Assembly: GCF_000242915.1 (NCBI RefSeq)
Contig: NZ_AFRZ01000001.1
Span: forward strand, 2,418,001 to 2,482,000
Length of the DNA stretch: 64,000 bases
Source of the DNA: Sulfurimonas gotlandica GD1
GTDB lineage: Bacteria > Campylobacterota > Campylobacteria > Campylobacterales > Sulfurimonadaceae
Reading direction: 5' to 3'
The notes below the pieces were generated by a model, which searched no databases, was not told the DNA's origin, and saw nothing but the letters and a program-made list of their open reading frames with translations. The translations under genes were made by a program, and so were the position numbers. Positions 46,854 to 55,566 of this stretch are shown here, in pieces. Numbering within the stretch: position 1 is the first letter of the stretch; each line of letters begins with the position of its first letter.

Positions 46854-47792
46854 TTAGCTACCCATAGCCCCTACAATAAGTGGTATTATATTATGGCTTT
46901 TTGTTTTATCAATAAATCCATTTGCGCCAAGTGTTTCAGCTTCTCTTTTATTATTAGTTCCGGTCATAGAACTGTTGACAATTATAGGAATATTCTTTGT
47001 TAATTGGTTGTTTCTAAGAGTTTGAATCACTGTAAATCCTGACATCTCAGGCATCTCAATATCAGTAATAATAGCTGGTATAATTGAAGGATCTGGCATT
47101 GCCAAGATATAATCTACCAGTTTTTTTCCATTGTCAAATAGTTTCATTTGAAGATTTGCATGTTTGAAAATCTGTATCAGGTGTCTTTGTGCTGTTTTAG
47201 AATCTTCTGCAATTAGTACTTCACCGTTTGCAAGTTTAGAAGGAATAGATAAGTCTTTCATATTTTCAGGTGATTCATTTACATTAACCATAGCTTGAGG
47301 AATGACATCTGATAAAAGTTTTTCATAGTCTAAAATAAGACATAAACTTCCATCTTCAAGTCTTGTATCGTTCATAACAACACCATCATCTTTTAGTCTA
47401 TAGCTGTCAGGTGCATGCATCTCGTTCCAGTTTTTCTTGATAACTCTATATGCTGACATTATTCTAAGACCTATAATAATTCCATTGAAATCACAAATAA
47501 GTATATTAGATTTGAGTATTTCTGCTTTAGTCAAATGTGTGCCTAACCATGCAGGAAGGTTTAATATAGGAATTTGAAGTCCACGAAGAATAATAGTTCC
47601 CTCAAGTAGCTTGTGTGCTGATGGAATTTGAGTAAGAAAATGATTTTTAGACTCAACAACCTCTCTTGTTTTAAAAACATTGATCGCATAAAATGCAGAA
47701 TCTTCTTTGTTACTGATTCTAAAAACTAAAAGTTGAAGTTCATTGTTTTTTGCTAAATTTGTAGTGGAATCTACCTTGCTTAAAACTGACAT
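46854..47792 (-). CDS. cheV: CheV-type chemotaxis coupling protein
   Basis: About 312 residues: an N-terminal CheW-like domain (YAINVFKTREVVE, LPAWLG, a conserved RIMSAYRVI) and a C-terminal receiver (IAEDSKTAQRHL, phospho-Asp in IITDIEMPEMSG, Lys in FIDKTK). CheV links chemoreceptors to CheA and adapts by phosphorylation. I start at the ATG at 47790-47792 with GGGGG five bases upstream, rather than at a GTG two codons earlier. It is the first gene in the direction of the cluster and ties it to motility. Confidence 0.92.
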   Translation of the reverse strand: MSVLSKVDSTTNLAKNNELQLLVFRISNKEDSAFYAINVFKTREVVESKNHFLTQIPSAHKLLEGTIILRGLQIPILNLPAWLGTHLTKAEILKSNILICDFNGIIIGLRIMSAYRVIKKNWNEMHAPDSYRLKDDGVVMNDTRLEDGSLCLILDYEKLLSDVIPQAMVNVNESPENMKDLSIPSKLANGEVLIAEDSKTAQRHLIQIFKHANLQMKLFDNGKKLVDYILAMPDPSIIPAIITDIEMPEMSGFTVIQTLRNNQLTKNIPIIVNSSMTGTNNKREAETLGANGFIDKTKSHNIIPLIVGAMGS

Positions 47793-47906
47793 AAGCACCC
47801 CCTGATTAAAACTTCTTAAATAGTACCAAAAATAAAATGAATATATGCTTGAATGTTAATAATGAAATGGTAAAATATCTATAATTTTAATATAAGGTAT
47901 TAATAA

Positions 47907-48704
47907 GTGAAAATTTTAACAATTCTAATTTTAACGTTTACTCTGTCGTTTGCTAAGGTTTATTATTCAAAAGTTGAGCCATATGAGCTTAGAGATATCT
48001 CTTCTAATGTCTCTGGATTAGTTGTGTCAATAGATGAAAATATGATTGGTAAAAAGTTGACTTCAAAAGCTTATATTCGCATAGACTCTGAACTGGATGC
48101 TAAGGAATTAGTTTTTATAAAAGAGAAGTTAGAATACTTAAGAGAAATAGTAAAAGTAAATCATGATGTCTTAGTAAATATAGAAAAATCTTTAGTTAGA
48201 AAAAGAGAAAACTATAAACGCATAGAGGATTTAAAATTTAAATCATCTGTTGAAAAAGATAAAGAATATTATGATTTAGTATCTAGTGAAAACCTATATC
48301 TAAGTACACAAAAAGAGATACAAAACTTAAAAGTTCAGATTACGGACTTAAAACTAAGAGAAGCACATCTTCAAAGAAGTATTGAAGATAAATATTTAAG
48401 TGACAAAGATTTTGTACTTTATGAGATATCAGTTAAAGTAGGGCAGGTTGTTGGCATCTCAACACCACTTGCAAAAGTAGCTGATATTTCAAAAGCAATA
48501 CTTACTATATATCTTGATGAGCCAGATGTAGCAGATGCAAAAAGCAAAGTTATATATATCAATGGTAATAAAACATCATATAAGATTTCACGTGCATTAA
48601 ACATAGCAGATTCTAAAAACATTTCTAAATATATGGCTCAAATAATTATTGACTCTCCAGAGCTGTTTTCTAAGCTTGTAACTATTGAGTTAAAAGATAA
48701 ATAG
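47907..48704 (+). CDS. Periplasmic membrane-fusion (HlyD-like) protein
   Basis: This 265-residue protein has a signal peptide (MKILTILILTFTLSFA), a barrel/lipoyl-like start (ISSNVSGLVVSIDENMIGKKL), a long coiled coil (about 60-150) and a second lipoyl half (VKVGQVVGISTPLAKVADI). It is short for an RND adaptor and has no inner-membrane pump next to it. The TolC-like gene at 52282 is the only nearby exporter part. It starts the plus-strand run that continues without a gap into the molybdopterin gene. Confidence 0.72.
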   Translation: MKILTILILTFTLSFAKVYYSKVEPYELRDISSNVSGLVVSIDENMIGKKLTSKAYIRIDSELDAKELVFIKEKLEYLREIVKVNHDVLVNIEKSLVRKRENYKRIEDLKFKSSVEKDKEYYDLVSSENLYLSTQKEIQNLKVQITDLKLREAHLQRSIEDKYLSDKDFVLYEISVKVGQVVGISTPLAKVADISKAILTIYLDEPDVADAKSKVIYINGNKTSYKISRALNIADSKNISKYMAQIIIDSPELFSKLVTIELKDK

Positions 48705-50444
48705 ATGCTAGGCAATACAACAGCTTGTCCATTAGACTGTTATGATGCTTGTGGCATCACATATGATAATGGCAAATTGAAAGCTCTAAAAATTGGGCAT
48801 ACAAATGGTTTTTTATGCCCACATATGAATCATTATGAAAAGTATGAAACAATTAAAACACCTAGATATAAAGGTAAAGAGATCACGATGGAAGGTGCAT
48901 TGATTCATTTGGCTCAGATGCTACGTGAATCTAAACCAAGTGAGATTTTGCACTATAGAAGTAGTGGAAATTTTGCACTGATGCAAGAAGTTAGTGACCA
49001 CTTTTTTGCTTCTTATGGTGCTACTTTGACTGATGGAACTCTTTGTGATGGAGCCGGAGAAGCTGGAATAACAGAGGGAAGAGGCTCAAACAAAAACATG
49101 CCTCTCTCAGAGATAGCAAAGTCTGATGTAGTTATATTTTGGGGGAGAAATCCACATACAACTTCTTCTCATATTCTTCCTCTTATAAAAAATAAAAAAA
49201 TTATAGTTATAGATCCCATAAAAACAAAAATAGCTAAAATAGCGGATTTACATCTGCAGATAAAACCTCGCGGTGATCTTTATCTTGCGATGTTGCTTAG
49301 TAGATTTTTACACATTAATCATGGTTGTGACATAGAGTTTTTAGACAAACATGCAACTGAGTATGAAGAGTTTTATGAACTTACTCAAACTATACGCATC
49401 AAAGCAACTTTAGATGAGATAGATATAACTCTAGGTCAAATTGGTGAGTTACTGGAGCTTGTAAAGGGTAAAAAAGTAGCTATTGTTTGCGGTGTTGGTA
49501 TACAAAAGTACAGAGATGGGGCAGATATAATAAGAGCTATAGATGCCTTTGGAGTTATGCTTGGACTTTTTGGTAAAGAAGGTTGTGGAATCTCTTATCT
49601 TGGTTCTTCAAGAGAGCATATTTCTTCGCCTTTTAAAACAAAAGCAAAAAGAGTATCTAAGGTAAATACAGAGTTTTCAAACTTTCAAACCGTATTTTTT
49701 CAAGGTGCAAATCCACTCTCTCAGATGCCAGATACTTCAAGAGTAAAAGAGTCTATAAAAGAGACTGCAAATGTGGTTTACTTTGGTCTTTATGAAAATG
49801 AGACAAGTGAAGTCGCAAGCTTAGTTATACCGGCTAAGAGTTTTTTATATAAAAATGATGTCAGAACATCATACTCACACAATGCCATGATGTTTATGAA
49901 TAAGGTTGCAGAGACAGAAATAGGCATAAGTGAGTATGATTTAAGTGCTTACCTTTGCAACTATTTTAATGTTAATATAGAGAGTGAAGAGTTTTATTTA
50001 AAGCATTTTAAAAATTTTTCCATTGAAAAAATGGATGGTGTATATCATGTGAAAGATAGAGAAGAAATTCCGTATCAAAATGGTTTTGACACAGAAGACG
50101 GGGAGTTTCTATTTTTAGATGAATATGAGAATAATTTAGAAAAAAATGAGATGTTGAACCTCATAACTATGAAAAGTGATACAAGTCTTAACTCTCAGTT
50201 TAACCGTCAAGAAAATGTATACCTTAACAGTTCACTGGGTTTTATAGATGATGAAATAGTTAAAATATCTTCTACCAATGGAAGCGTAGAGCTAAAAGTA
50301 AAACTGAATGATGATTTAAGAGATGATTGTGTTCTTATATTTAGTGGAACAAAAGGTGTTAATGACTTAACATCTTCTAAGCACTCTTATGAAGGTAAGA
50401 GTGCGATTTATCAAGAAAACAGGGTGGAAGTATTTAAAGTTTAG
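48705..50444 (+). CDS. Molybdopterin-dependent oxidoreductase
   Basis: This 579-residue protein starts with the 4Fe-4S segment CPLDCYDACG and a fourth cysteine in GFLCPH, followed by molybdopterin-binding regions (GDGAGEAGITEGRG-type loop, FWGRNPHTTSSH, QGANPLSQMPD). It belongs to the formate dehydrogenase/DMSO reductase superfamily but lacks a TAT signal and has no electron-transfer subunit beside it, so a cytoplasmic enzyme of unknown substrate is likely. It is shorter than formate dehydrogenase (700 or more residues). It follows the adaptor gene directly. Confidence 0.83.
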   Translation: MLGNTTACPLDCYDACGITYDNGKLKALKIGHTNGFLCPHMNHYEKYETIKTPRYKGKEITMEGALIHLAQMLRESKPSEILHYRSSGNFALMQEVSDHFFASYGATLTDGTLCDGAGEAGITEGRGSNKNMPLSEIAKSDVVIFWGRNPHTTSSHILPLIKNKKIIVIDPIKTKIAKIADLHLQIKPRGDLYLAMLLSRFLHINHGCDIEFLDKHATEYEEFYELTQTIRIKATLDEIDITLGQIGELLELVKGKKVAIVCGVGIQKYRDGADIIRAIDAFGVMLGLFGKEGCGISYLGSSREHISSPFKTKAKRVSKVNTEFSNFQTVFFQGANPLSQMPDTSRVKESIKETANVVYFGLYENETSEVASLVIPAKSFLYKNDVRTSYSHNAMMFMNKVAETEIGISEYDLSAYLCNYFNVNIESEEFYLKHFKNFSIEKMDGVYHVKDREEIPYQNGFDTEDGEFLFLDEYENNLEKNEMLNLITMKSDTSLNSQFNRQENVYLNSSLGFIDDEIVKISSTNGSVELKVKLNDDLRDDCVLIFSGTKGVNDLTSSKHSYEGKSAIYQENRVEVFKV

Positions 50445-51026
50445 TTACTCTCCATTTTCACGTGAATAACTAAAACTTGTTTCACCATCAGCTTGTTTTT
50501 CCACTACTGTAGAAGCTTCTTTTTTAACTTCAGGTTTAACACCTGTTTCTTTTGCCTGTTGTATCTCTTTGTAAACTGTTATTTTCTCTTGAGTTACTGG
50601 CTGAGTCTCTTGAGCTACTTCTTTAACTACAACCGCTTCTTTTACTTTAGGCTCTTCTTGTTTTTCTATCTGTTTTATCTCAAAACCAGCAGAAGTGTTT
50701 TCTATAACTTCTAAGTAATATTTTTGTGTGCCTTTGGCATCTATTGTTATGCGCTGAATCTGTTTATCATCTCTTATTATTGATATTACAGAACTTGAAG
50801 GTTCAAGGTTAAACTTCAACTTTTTGTTATGTATCAGTGTTATATAGTCAAATCTGCCATCTATACTTAGTTTGTATGTATGTTTATCATTTGTAGAGAG
50901 TAGTACTTCTACCGAAGGACCTTTGTAAAACATACTATCTTCTTCAAATCCTATTTGCATATTTGAGCATGCTGTAAATATTAGAGATGTTAGAAGTATT
51001 GTTAGTTTGATCGCCAGTGATTTCAA
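50445..51026 (-). CDS. Lipoprotein with Lys/Glu/Val-rich tail
   Basis: This 193-residue protein has a lipoprotein signal (LLTSLIFTAC, lipidated Cys at about residue 20), a beta-rich middle region and a C-terminal stretch of repeated KE/VV/PE residues (about 118-175) that is probably extended. No family is recognised. It ends one base from the molybdopterin gene stop (convergent) and diverges from argD. Confidence 0.6.
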   Translation of the reverse strand: MKSLAIKLTILLTSLIFTACSNMQIGFEEDSMFYKGPSVEVLLSTNDKHTYKLSIDGRFDYITLIHNKKLKFNLEPSSSVISIIRDDKQIQRITIDAKGTQKYYLEVIENTSAGFEIKQIEKQEEPKVKEAVVVKEVAQETQPVTQEKITVYKEIQQAKETGVKPEVKKEASTVVEKQADGETSFSYSRENGE

Positions 51027-51140
51027 GAAAAGCCTTTTTATTTGTTTACGCCATAGTATAAGATTATATATTAAAAATTGATTATATAAGATTGTTAATC
51101 ATTTATACTATAATACATAAATAATTTTAGAGGTAAAAAA

Positions 51141-52325
51141 ATGAATAATATAAAAGAATTAGATAAAAAATATGTTTTACCTACATACGCTAGAGCAGAT
51201 GTAGAATTTGTTAGTGGTAATAATGCGAGATTAGTTGATGCTAATGGCAAAGAGTATATAGATTTTACTTCTGGTATCGCGGTTTGTAGTGTAGGTCACG
51301 CCAATAAAAGAGTAAACGACGCTATATGTAAGCAGATATCAAATATTACTCATATTTCTAATCTTTATTATACTGCTCCTCAAGCTCGTGCAGCTCAGAA
51401 GATTGTTGAAGCCAGCGGATATGATATGAAGTGTTTCTTTGGAAACAGCGGTGCTGAAGCGAATGAGGGAGCTATTAAGATAGCAAGAAAGTTTGGTGAG
51501 AAAGATGGTGAAGTAAAAAGATATAAAATAATCACACTTGAACACTCTTTTCACGGTAGAACAATTACAACTGTAAAAGCTACTGGACAAGCTTCTATGC
51601 ACAACTACTTTGGTCCATTTCCAGATGGTTTTGTGTATGCTGATAATATTGCACAGATAGAGAGCTTAATTGATGATCATACTTGTGCAGTAATGGTTGA
51701 ACTTGTTCAAGGTGAGGGCGGAGTTCAGCCGCTTGATAAAAAAGCTGTTCAAGATTTAGCAAAACTTTTAAAATCAAAAAATATTTTACTTATGATTGAT
51801 GAAGTTCAAACAGGGGTTTATAGAACTGGAAAGTTTTTAGCTTCAAATCTTTATGAAATTGAACCGGATGTAGTAACTTTGGCTAAAGGTCTTGGCGGTG
51901 GTGTTCCTATTGGTGTTGTTATGACAAAGCTTAAAGAAGTTTTTTCTCCAGGTGATCATGGTTCTACATTTGGCGGAAACTACTTAAGTGCTACTGCTGC
52001 CTGTGAAGTGATTGACATCTTAAGTGAGCTGGATGTAAGTGGTGAGCTGACAGAAAGTATAGAGTATTTTGATAGCGAAGTAGAGAATTTTTATGAAGCT
52101 CATAAAGGTATCTTTACATCCAAAGTAGGCATCGGAATGATGTGTGGACTACGTGTTAAAGATGCAGATACTTTGGCTAAAGTTATATCAAATGCTAGAG
52201 ATGAAGGCGTTATGGTCTTAAAAGCAGGTAAAAACACTCTTAGACTTTTACCTGCACTAACAATTACAAAAGAGGAAATAGATGAAGGTTTTAACTCTCT
52301 TAATCGCGCTGTCGCTTCTTTGTAG
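51141..52325 (+). CDS. argD: Acetylornithine aminotransferase
   Basis: This 394-residue class III aminotransferase has the PLP lysine in TLAKGLGGGVPIG, the cofactor region NSGAEANEGAIKIAR and LMIDEVQTGVYRTGKF. It makes N-acetylornithine in arginine synthesis (it may also act on succinyl-diaminopimelate). The last 44 bases overlap the TolC-like gene in another frame. An AT-rich gap of about 115 bases lies upstream, with a possible TATAAT at 51109-51114 but no clear -35. Confidence 0.94.
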   Translation: MNNIKELDKKYVLPTYARADVEFVSGNNARLVDANGKEYIDFTSGIAVCSVGHANKRVNDAICKQISNITHISNLYYTAPQARAAQKIVEASGYDMKCFFGNSGAEANEGAIKIARKFGEKDGEVKRYKIITLEHSFHGRTITTVKATGQASMHNYFGPFPDGFVYADNIAQIESLIDDHTCAVMVELVQGEGGVQPLDKKAVQDLAKLLKSKNILLMIDEVQTGVYRTGKFLASNLYEIEPDVVTLAKGLGGGVPIGVVMTKLKEVFSPGDHGSTFGGNYLSATAACEVIDILSELDVSGELTESIEYFDSEVENFYEAHKGIFTSKVGIGMMCGLRVKDADTLAKVISNARDEGVMVLKAGKNTLRLLPALTITKEEIDEGFNSLNRAVASL

Positions 52326-53493
52326 CACAGCTTTCGCGGCAGATGAAAAAGATCAGCCGCTAGATGCATATATCTCTAAAAACAAAAAAGATCAGTTCAA
52401 GTATGACTATGACAAAGTAGAAGCTGACAGTTCTAAACTTCGTGACTCATGGATAGCACCGTTAAACCTTCAGTACAGCTACTCAAAAAGTAATCCTTAT
52501 ACTGACGAGCAGACTTCAGAAAATGCTGCTGTGAAAATGGACCAGCCAATTTTTCAAAGTGGTGGAATCTACTACGGAATTAAGTTTGCAGAAGCTTCAA
52601 GAGTCTATGCAAACTACTCTGTAGAAGTTGCAAAAAGAAAACTGGTTAAAGATGCTATCTCACTCTTGATGCAGATAAAGCAGATGGACTTAAAGATAGA
52701 GCGTCAAAAGCTTCAGATACAAAACTCTGAGATAAGTCTAGAGCAGAAAAAAGAGCAGTACTTAAGTGGTCAACTTGACTCTGGCTTTTTAGACAATGCT
52801 GTTATTGAGAGAAACTTCGTTATACAGAACTTGTACGACATAGAGACGAACAAAGAGAGACTTATCTCAAAGTTTAACTCTATTAGTGACTTGTCTTATG
52901 CAGATGGGAAAATACCACACTTAGATATGCTCAATGAAGAGCAGTTTTTAAAGTACAACATCGTGTTAAATATGTCTGAAAGTGATATAGAAAAAACTAA
53001 GTACAACAAAAATGTTACTACTGCTAAGTACCTTCCTCGTGTTAGCATCACAAGTGGTTATAACTGGAGTAAAAGTGACAGTGCATTTCAGTTTGGATCA
53101 AAAGAGAAAAATTATTATGACTATGGTGTAAAGGCTTCTGTTCCACTTGATATTAATACTTTTAGAGACATAGAATCTTCAAGAATAGACTATCTGAAAT
53201 CAAAACTTGTTATTGAAGATAGAAAAAGAGAGCTCCGTGCGCTGTTTGAACAGGTTATGCAAAATATCAATAATTTTGAGAAAAAGAGATTGCTTAGTAT
53301 AGAAAACAGAGAACTATATGAAAAACTGCTTTCTGAGACAAAAGATATGTTTAGTGCAGGATATAAAACAAGTTATGATGTGGATCTGTTAGAGAACTCA
53401 GTTTCCATACAGATAATCGATCAGTCGATTTTTGAGATAGATAAACAACTAGAACTATTAACACTATATGAAATGTACAAACATGAAATTTAG
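52282..53493 (+). CDS. TolC family outer-membrane efflux protein
   Basis: This 403-residue protein has a signal peptide (MKVLTLLIALSLLCSTAFAA) encoded inside the end of argD, so the start codon lies 44 bases before the argD stop. Long helical hairpins and beta segments (SKSDSAFQFGSKEKNYYDYG, VKASVPLDINTFRDIE) fit the TolC fold with internal duplication. It forms an outer-membrane/periplasmic channel. The adaptor at 47907 is a possible partner, but no pump is present. It overlaps the next gene by eleven bases. Confidence 0.8.
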   Translation: MKVLTLLIALSLLCSTAFAADEKDQPLDAYISKNKKDQFKYDYDKVEADSSKLRDSWIAPLNLQYSYSKSNPYTDEQTSENAAVKMDQPIFQSGGIYYGIKFAEASRVYANYSVEVAKRKLVKDAISLLMQIKQMDLKIERQKLQIQNSEISLEQKKEQYLSGQLDSGFLDNAVIERNFVIQNLYDIETNKERLISKFNSISDLSYADGKIPHLDMLNEEQFLKYNIVLNMSESDIEKTKYNKNVTTAKYLPRVSITSGYNWSKSDSAFQFGSKEKNYYDYGVKASVPLDINTFRDIESSRIDYLKSKLVIEDRKRELRALFEQVMQNINNFEKKRLLSIENRELYEKLLSETKDMFSAGYKTSYDVDLLENSVSIQIIDQSIFEIDKQLELLTLYEMYKHEI

Positions 53494-54478
53494 CGAGTAT
53501 ATGGGTGAGTGGCTTTATGGAAATGACGGCTACTACGCAACTTATAAAAACATAGGAAAAGAAGGTGACTTCTACACCGCTGTAAGTACAAGTAAGTTCT
53601 TTGGCGGAAGTGTAGCAAGACACATCATCTCTTTATTAGATGAAGGCTTTTTAGAAAAAGATGGAGTCATCTGTGAGATAGGTGCTCACCACGGTTACTT
53701 TTTAGCTGACGTAATCGAGTTTATATACACTCTGAGACCAAAACTACTTACTACCTTGAAGTTTGTCATCATAGAGAGATTTGATGACCTTCAGGAGCAG
53801 CAGAGAAACTATTTTGAAGAATCATTTGGAGACGCTGTAAGTCTAACTCACTACAAGTCTCTAAGTGAGCTAAAGTGCAAAAATGCGTTTTTCATTGCAA
53901 ATGAGATATTTGATGCATTTCCATGTGAGCTTTACTATAAAGGTAAAACAGGAAGAGTAGATGGTCATAACGTTGAGTTTGATGTAGATAATGACTGGGT
54001 AGATGCTAAAGCCAAGAAGTACAACAAAGACAGAGGCGAAATAGCCATAGGTTATGAAGAGTTCGCAAAAGAGATGGCCAAGTCTTGTGAGAAGTTTGAG
54101 TTTATGAGTTTTGACTATGGTGAGATGGTAGCTCGTCCTGACTTTTCCATAAGAGTCTATGCAAAACACAAAGTCATACCGTTTTTTGAAGAAGATATAA
54201 ACCGCAAAGAGCTTTTTGGAAAGTCTGACATAACCTATGATGTTACCTTTGAGCATGTAAAAGATGCTTTTGAAGAAGCAGGGGTTGAATTTATAGGATT
54301 AAAGGCTCAAATGGTTGCGCTTGTTGATATGGGAATATTAAATCTTTTAGAGATGCTCAAAGAGAATGTAGATGACAAAATCTACGAACAAGAACTTCAA
54401 AAAGCGAAGATGCTGATTATGCCAAACTTTCTTGGTGAGAGATTTAAGATGATACGGTTTAGAAAGAACAAAAAGTAA
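53483..54478 (+). CDS. SAM-dependent methyltransferase, MidA/NDUFAF7 family
   Basis: About 331 residues from the ATG at 53483 (MKFSEYMGEWLYGNDGYY). It has the family start GDFYTAVSTSKFFGG, the SAM-binding EIGAHHGYFLADV and a conserved NEIFDAFPCE. The mitochondrial homologue methylates an arginine of complex I subunit NDUFS2 (NuoD). A bacterial role in complex I assembly is therefore a reasonable guess, but unproven. The start overlaps the TolC-like end by eleven bases, so these are co-transcribed with argD. Confidence 0.85.
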   Translation: MKFSEYMGEWLYGNDGYYATYKNIGKEGDFYTAVSTSKFFGGSVARHIISLLDEGFLEKDGVICEIGAHHGYFLADVIEFIYTLRPKLLTTLKFVIIERFDDLQEQQRNYFEESFGDAVSLTHYKSLSELKCKNAFFIANEIFDAFPCELYYKGKTGRVDGHNVEFDVDNDWVDAKAKKYNKDRGEIAIGYEEFAKEMAKSCEKFEFMSFDYGEMVARPDFSIRVYAKHKVIPFFEEDINRKELFGKSDITYDVTFEHVKDAFEEAGVEFIGLKAQMVALVDMGILNLLEMLKENVDDKIYEQELQKAKMLIMPNFLGERFKMIRFRKNKK

Positions 54479-54518
54479 AACTACTCCCAAAAATAAATAT
54501 CTGTTCACTCGTTTAATA

Positions 54519-54719
54519 GTGAATGAATCTCCATTTTTGCTACAAGTCCTTACTCTCCTGAGTGGGAATGAACACTATGTAAATGTAGATACTGGATGCT
54601 ATATGCATACATACGGCTATAGTCAGTTAAGTGCTTACTGCGTAGAAAACGGTGAGATTATAAGTGTGCAAAGAGTTTTGGATGGATACAAAAAAGTTGT
54701 AAAAAAAGAAACTTATTAA
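54519..54719 (+). pseudogene. Probable C-terminal fragment of a metallophosphoesterase-like protein
   Basis: This 66-codon frame starts at GTG without a ribosome site. The part YVNVDTGCYMHTYGYSQLSA followed by YCVENGEIISVQ resembles the end of calcineurin-like phosphoesterases (typically NIDTG...LTAL...TGEIISV). No N-terminal metal motifs lie upstream. It is likely a leftover of a deleted gene between the methyltransferase and the YkgJ-like gene. The similarity is short, so the family is tentative. Confidence 0.35.
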
Positions 54720-54737
54720 CTTTAAAGAAGCTTTCTC

Positions 54738-55355
54738 TTATTTTGAACTCATTTTCATAACAAGATCATTATACTTCATTAGCAAACTAGATGTATAAAA
54801 AGATATTGCTAATCCTTTAACATAATCTAAGGCGTTTAAACAAAACTCATATTCTTCAGTAGTGAAAGATGGATTTTCTGTGTTTTTAAAACGACTGTTG
54901 AATAGTTTATGTGCAATAAATAAATTAGACCGTAAGCTATCTCCATTACTGTAGTTTAGAGTAGGCATATTTAAGATTAGCCAGTTTGCTTGTTTCTTTG
55001 AAACATCTACTATCTCTTTGCCTTCTATTAAAGAAGTCTCACCACTGATAACTTGTTTTACTAACTTACAGTTGTAACTTGTACACTTGTGTGGACGGTC
55101 ATGATAAACAGAACAAGAGCCTTCTTGAAAAAATGAGCATGGAAAATTCATTTCTATTTTATTATTTGTTGATGAGACATTAGCTTCAGGAAGTCTCTTA
55201 TATGCATTACGTGAAATTGTAACATGAGAAAATATAGCACCAGTACAACAGAGTCCACAAGCCATACATAACTCTCCACTTGCTATTGCTGAATTCATCG
55301 TTAAGGTAGATTTTTCTTGTGATTTATGTATAGGAAATTCGCATTCTGATTTCAA
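54738..55355 (-). CDS. YkgJ family cysteine cluster protein
   Basis: This 205-residue protein carries a cysteine cluster: CMACGLCC near residue 32, then CSFFQEGSCSVYHDRPHKC with a following YNC. YkgJ-type proteins are thought to bind zinc or an iron-sulfur cluster; the function is unknown. The rest is helical with no signal peptide. It stands alone next to the accessory patch. Confidence 0.78.
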   Translation of the reverse strand: MKSECEFPIHKSQEKSTLTMNSAIASGELCMACGLCCTGAIFSHVTISRNAYKRLPEANVSSTNNKIEMNFPCSFFQEGSCSVYHDRPHKCTSYNCKLVKQVISGETSLIEGKEIVDVSKKQANWLILNMPTLNYSNGDSLRSNLFIAHKLFNSRFKNTENPSFTTEEYEFCLNALDYVKGLAISFYTSSLLMKYNDLVMKMSSK

Positions 55356-55474
55356 ATTAGACTGCCTTTGTGTGCATTTATTTACTAAAGTTTAACTGCT
55401 TAATATTATAATATCATTAAAACTTGAGATATATTTATAAATCTGCTTTGTATTTATGAAAGAAGTTGTACATT

Positions 55475-55541
55475 GTCAAAATTACACCCCAGGGGTTGAA
55501 TCTCCACTTTTTAACTAGTTCCTATCGAAGACGATAGGAAC
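55475..55541. repeat. GC-richer scar with a strong hairpin, possible insertion-sequence end
   Basis: GTTCCTATCG (55518-55527) and CGATAGGAAC (55532-55541) form a perfect ten-base-pair stem with loop AAGA, and ACCCC/GGGGT lie around 55486-55497. TGTCAAAATTACACC at 55475 looks like a transposon-type terminal sequence. It marks the downstream end of the GC-richer deaminase gene. I see no transposase and no matching inverted repeat at the other end, so this is a tentative scar or terminator. Confidence 0.35.
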
Positions 55542-55566
55542 GAAAAAATGAGGACGAGCGTTGGCT

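Noticed and set aside
55475-55541. A complete insertion sequence next to the exported deaminase
   Set aside because: No transposase frame and no matching inverted repeat at the other end. It is kept only as a possible scar.
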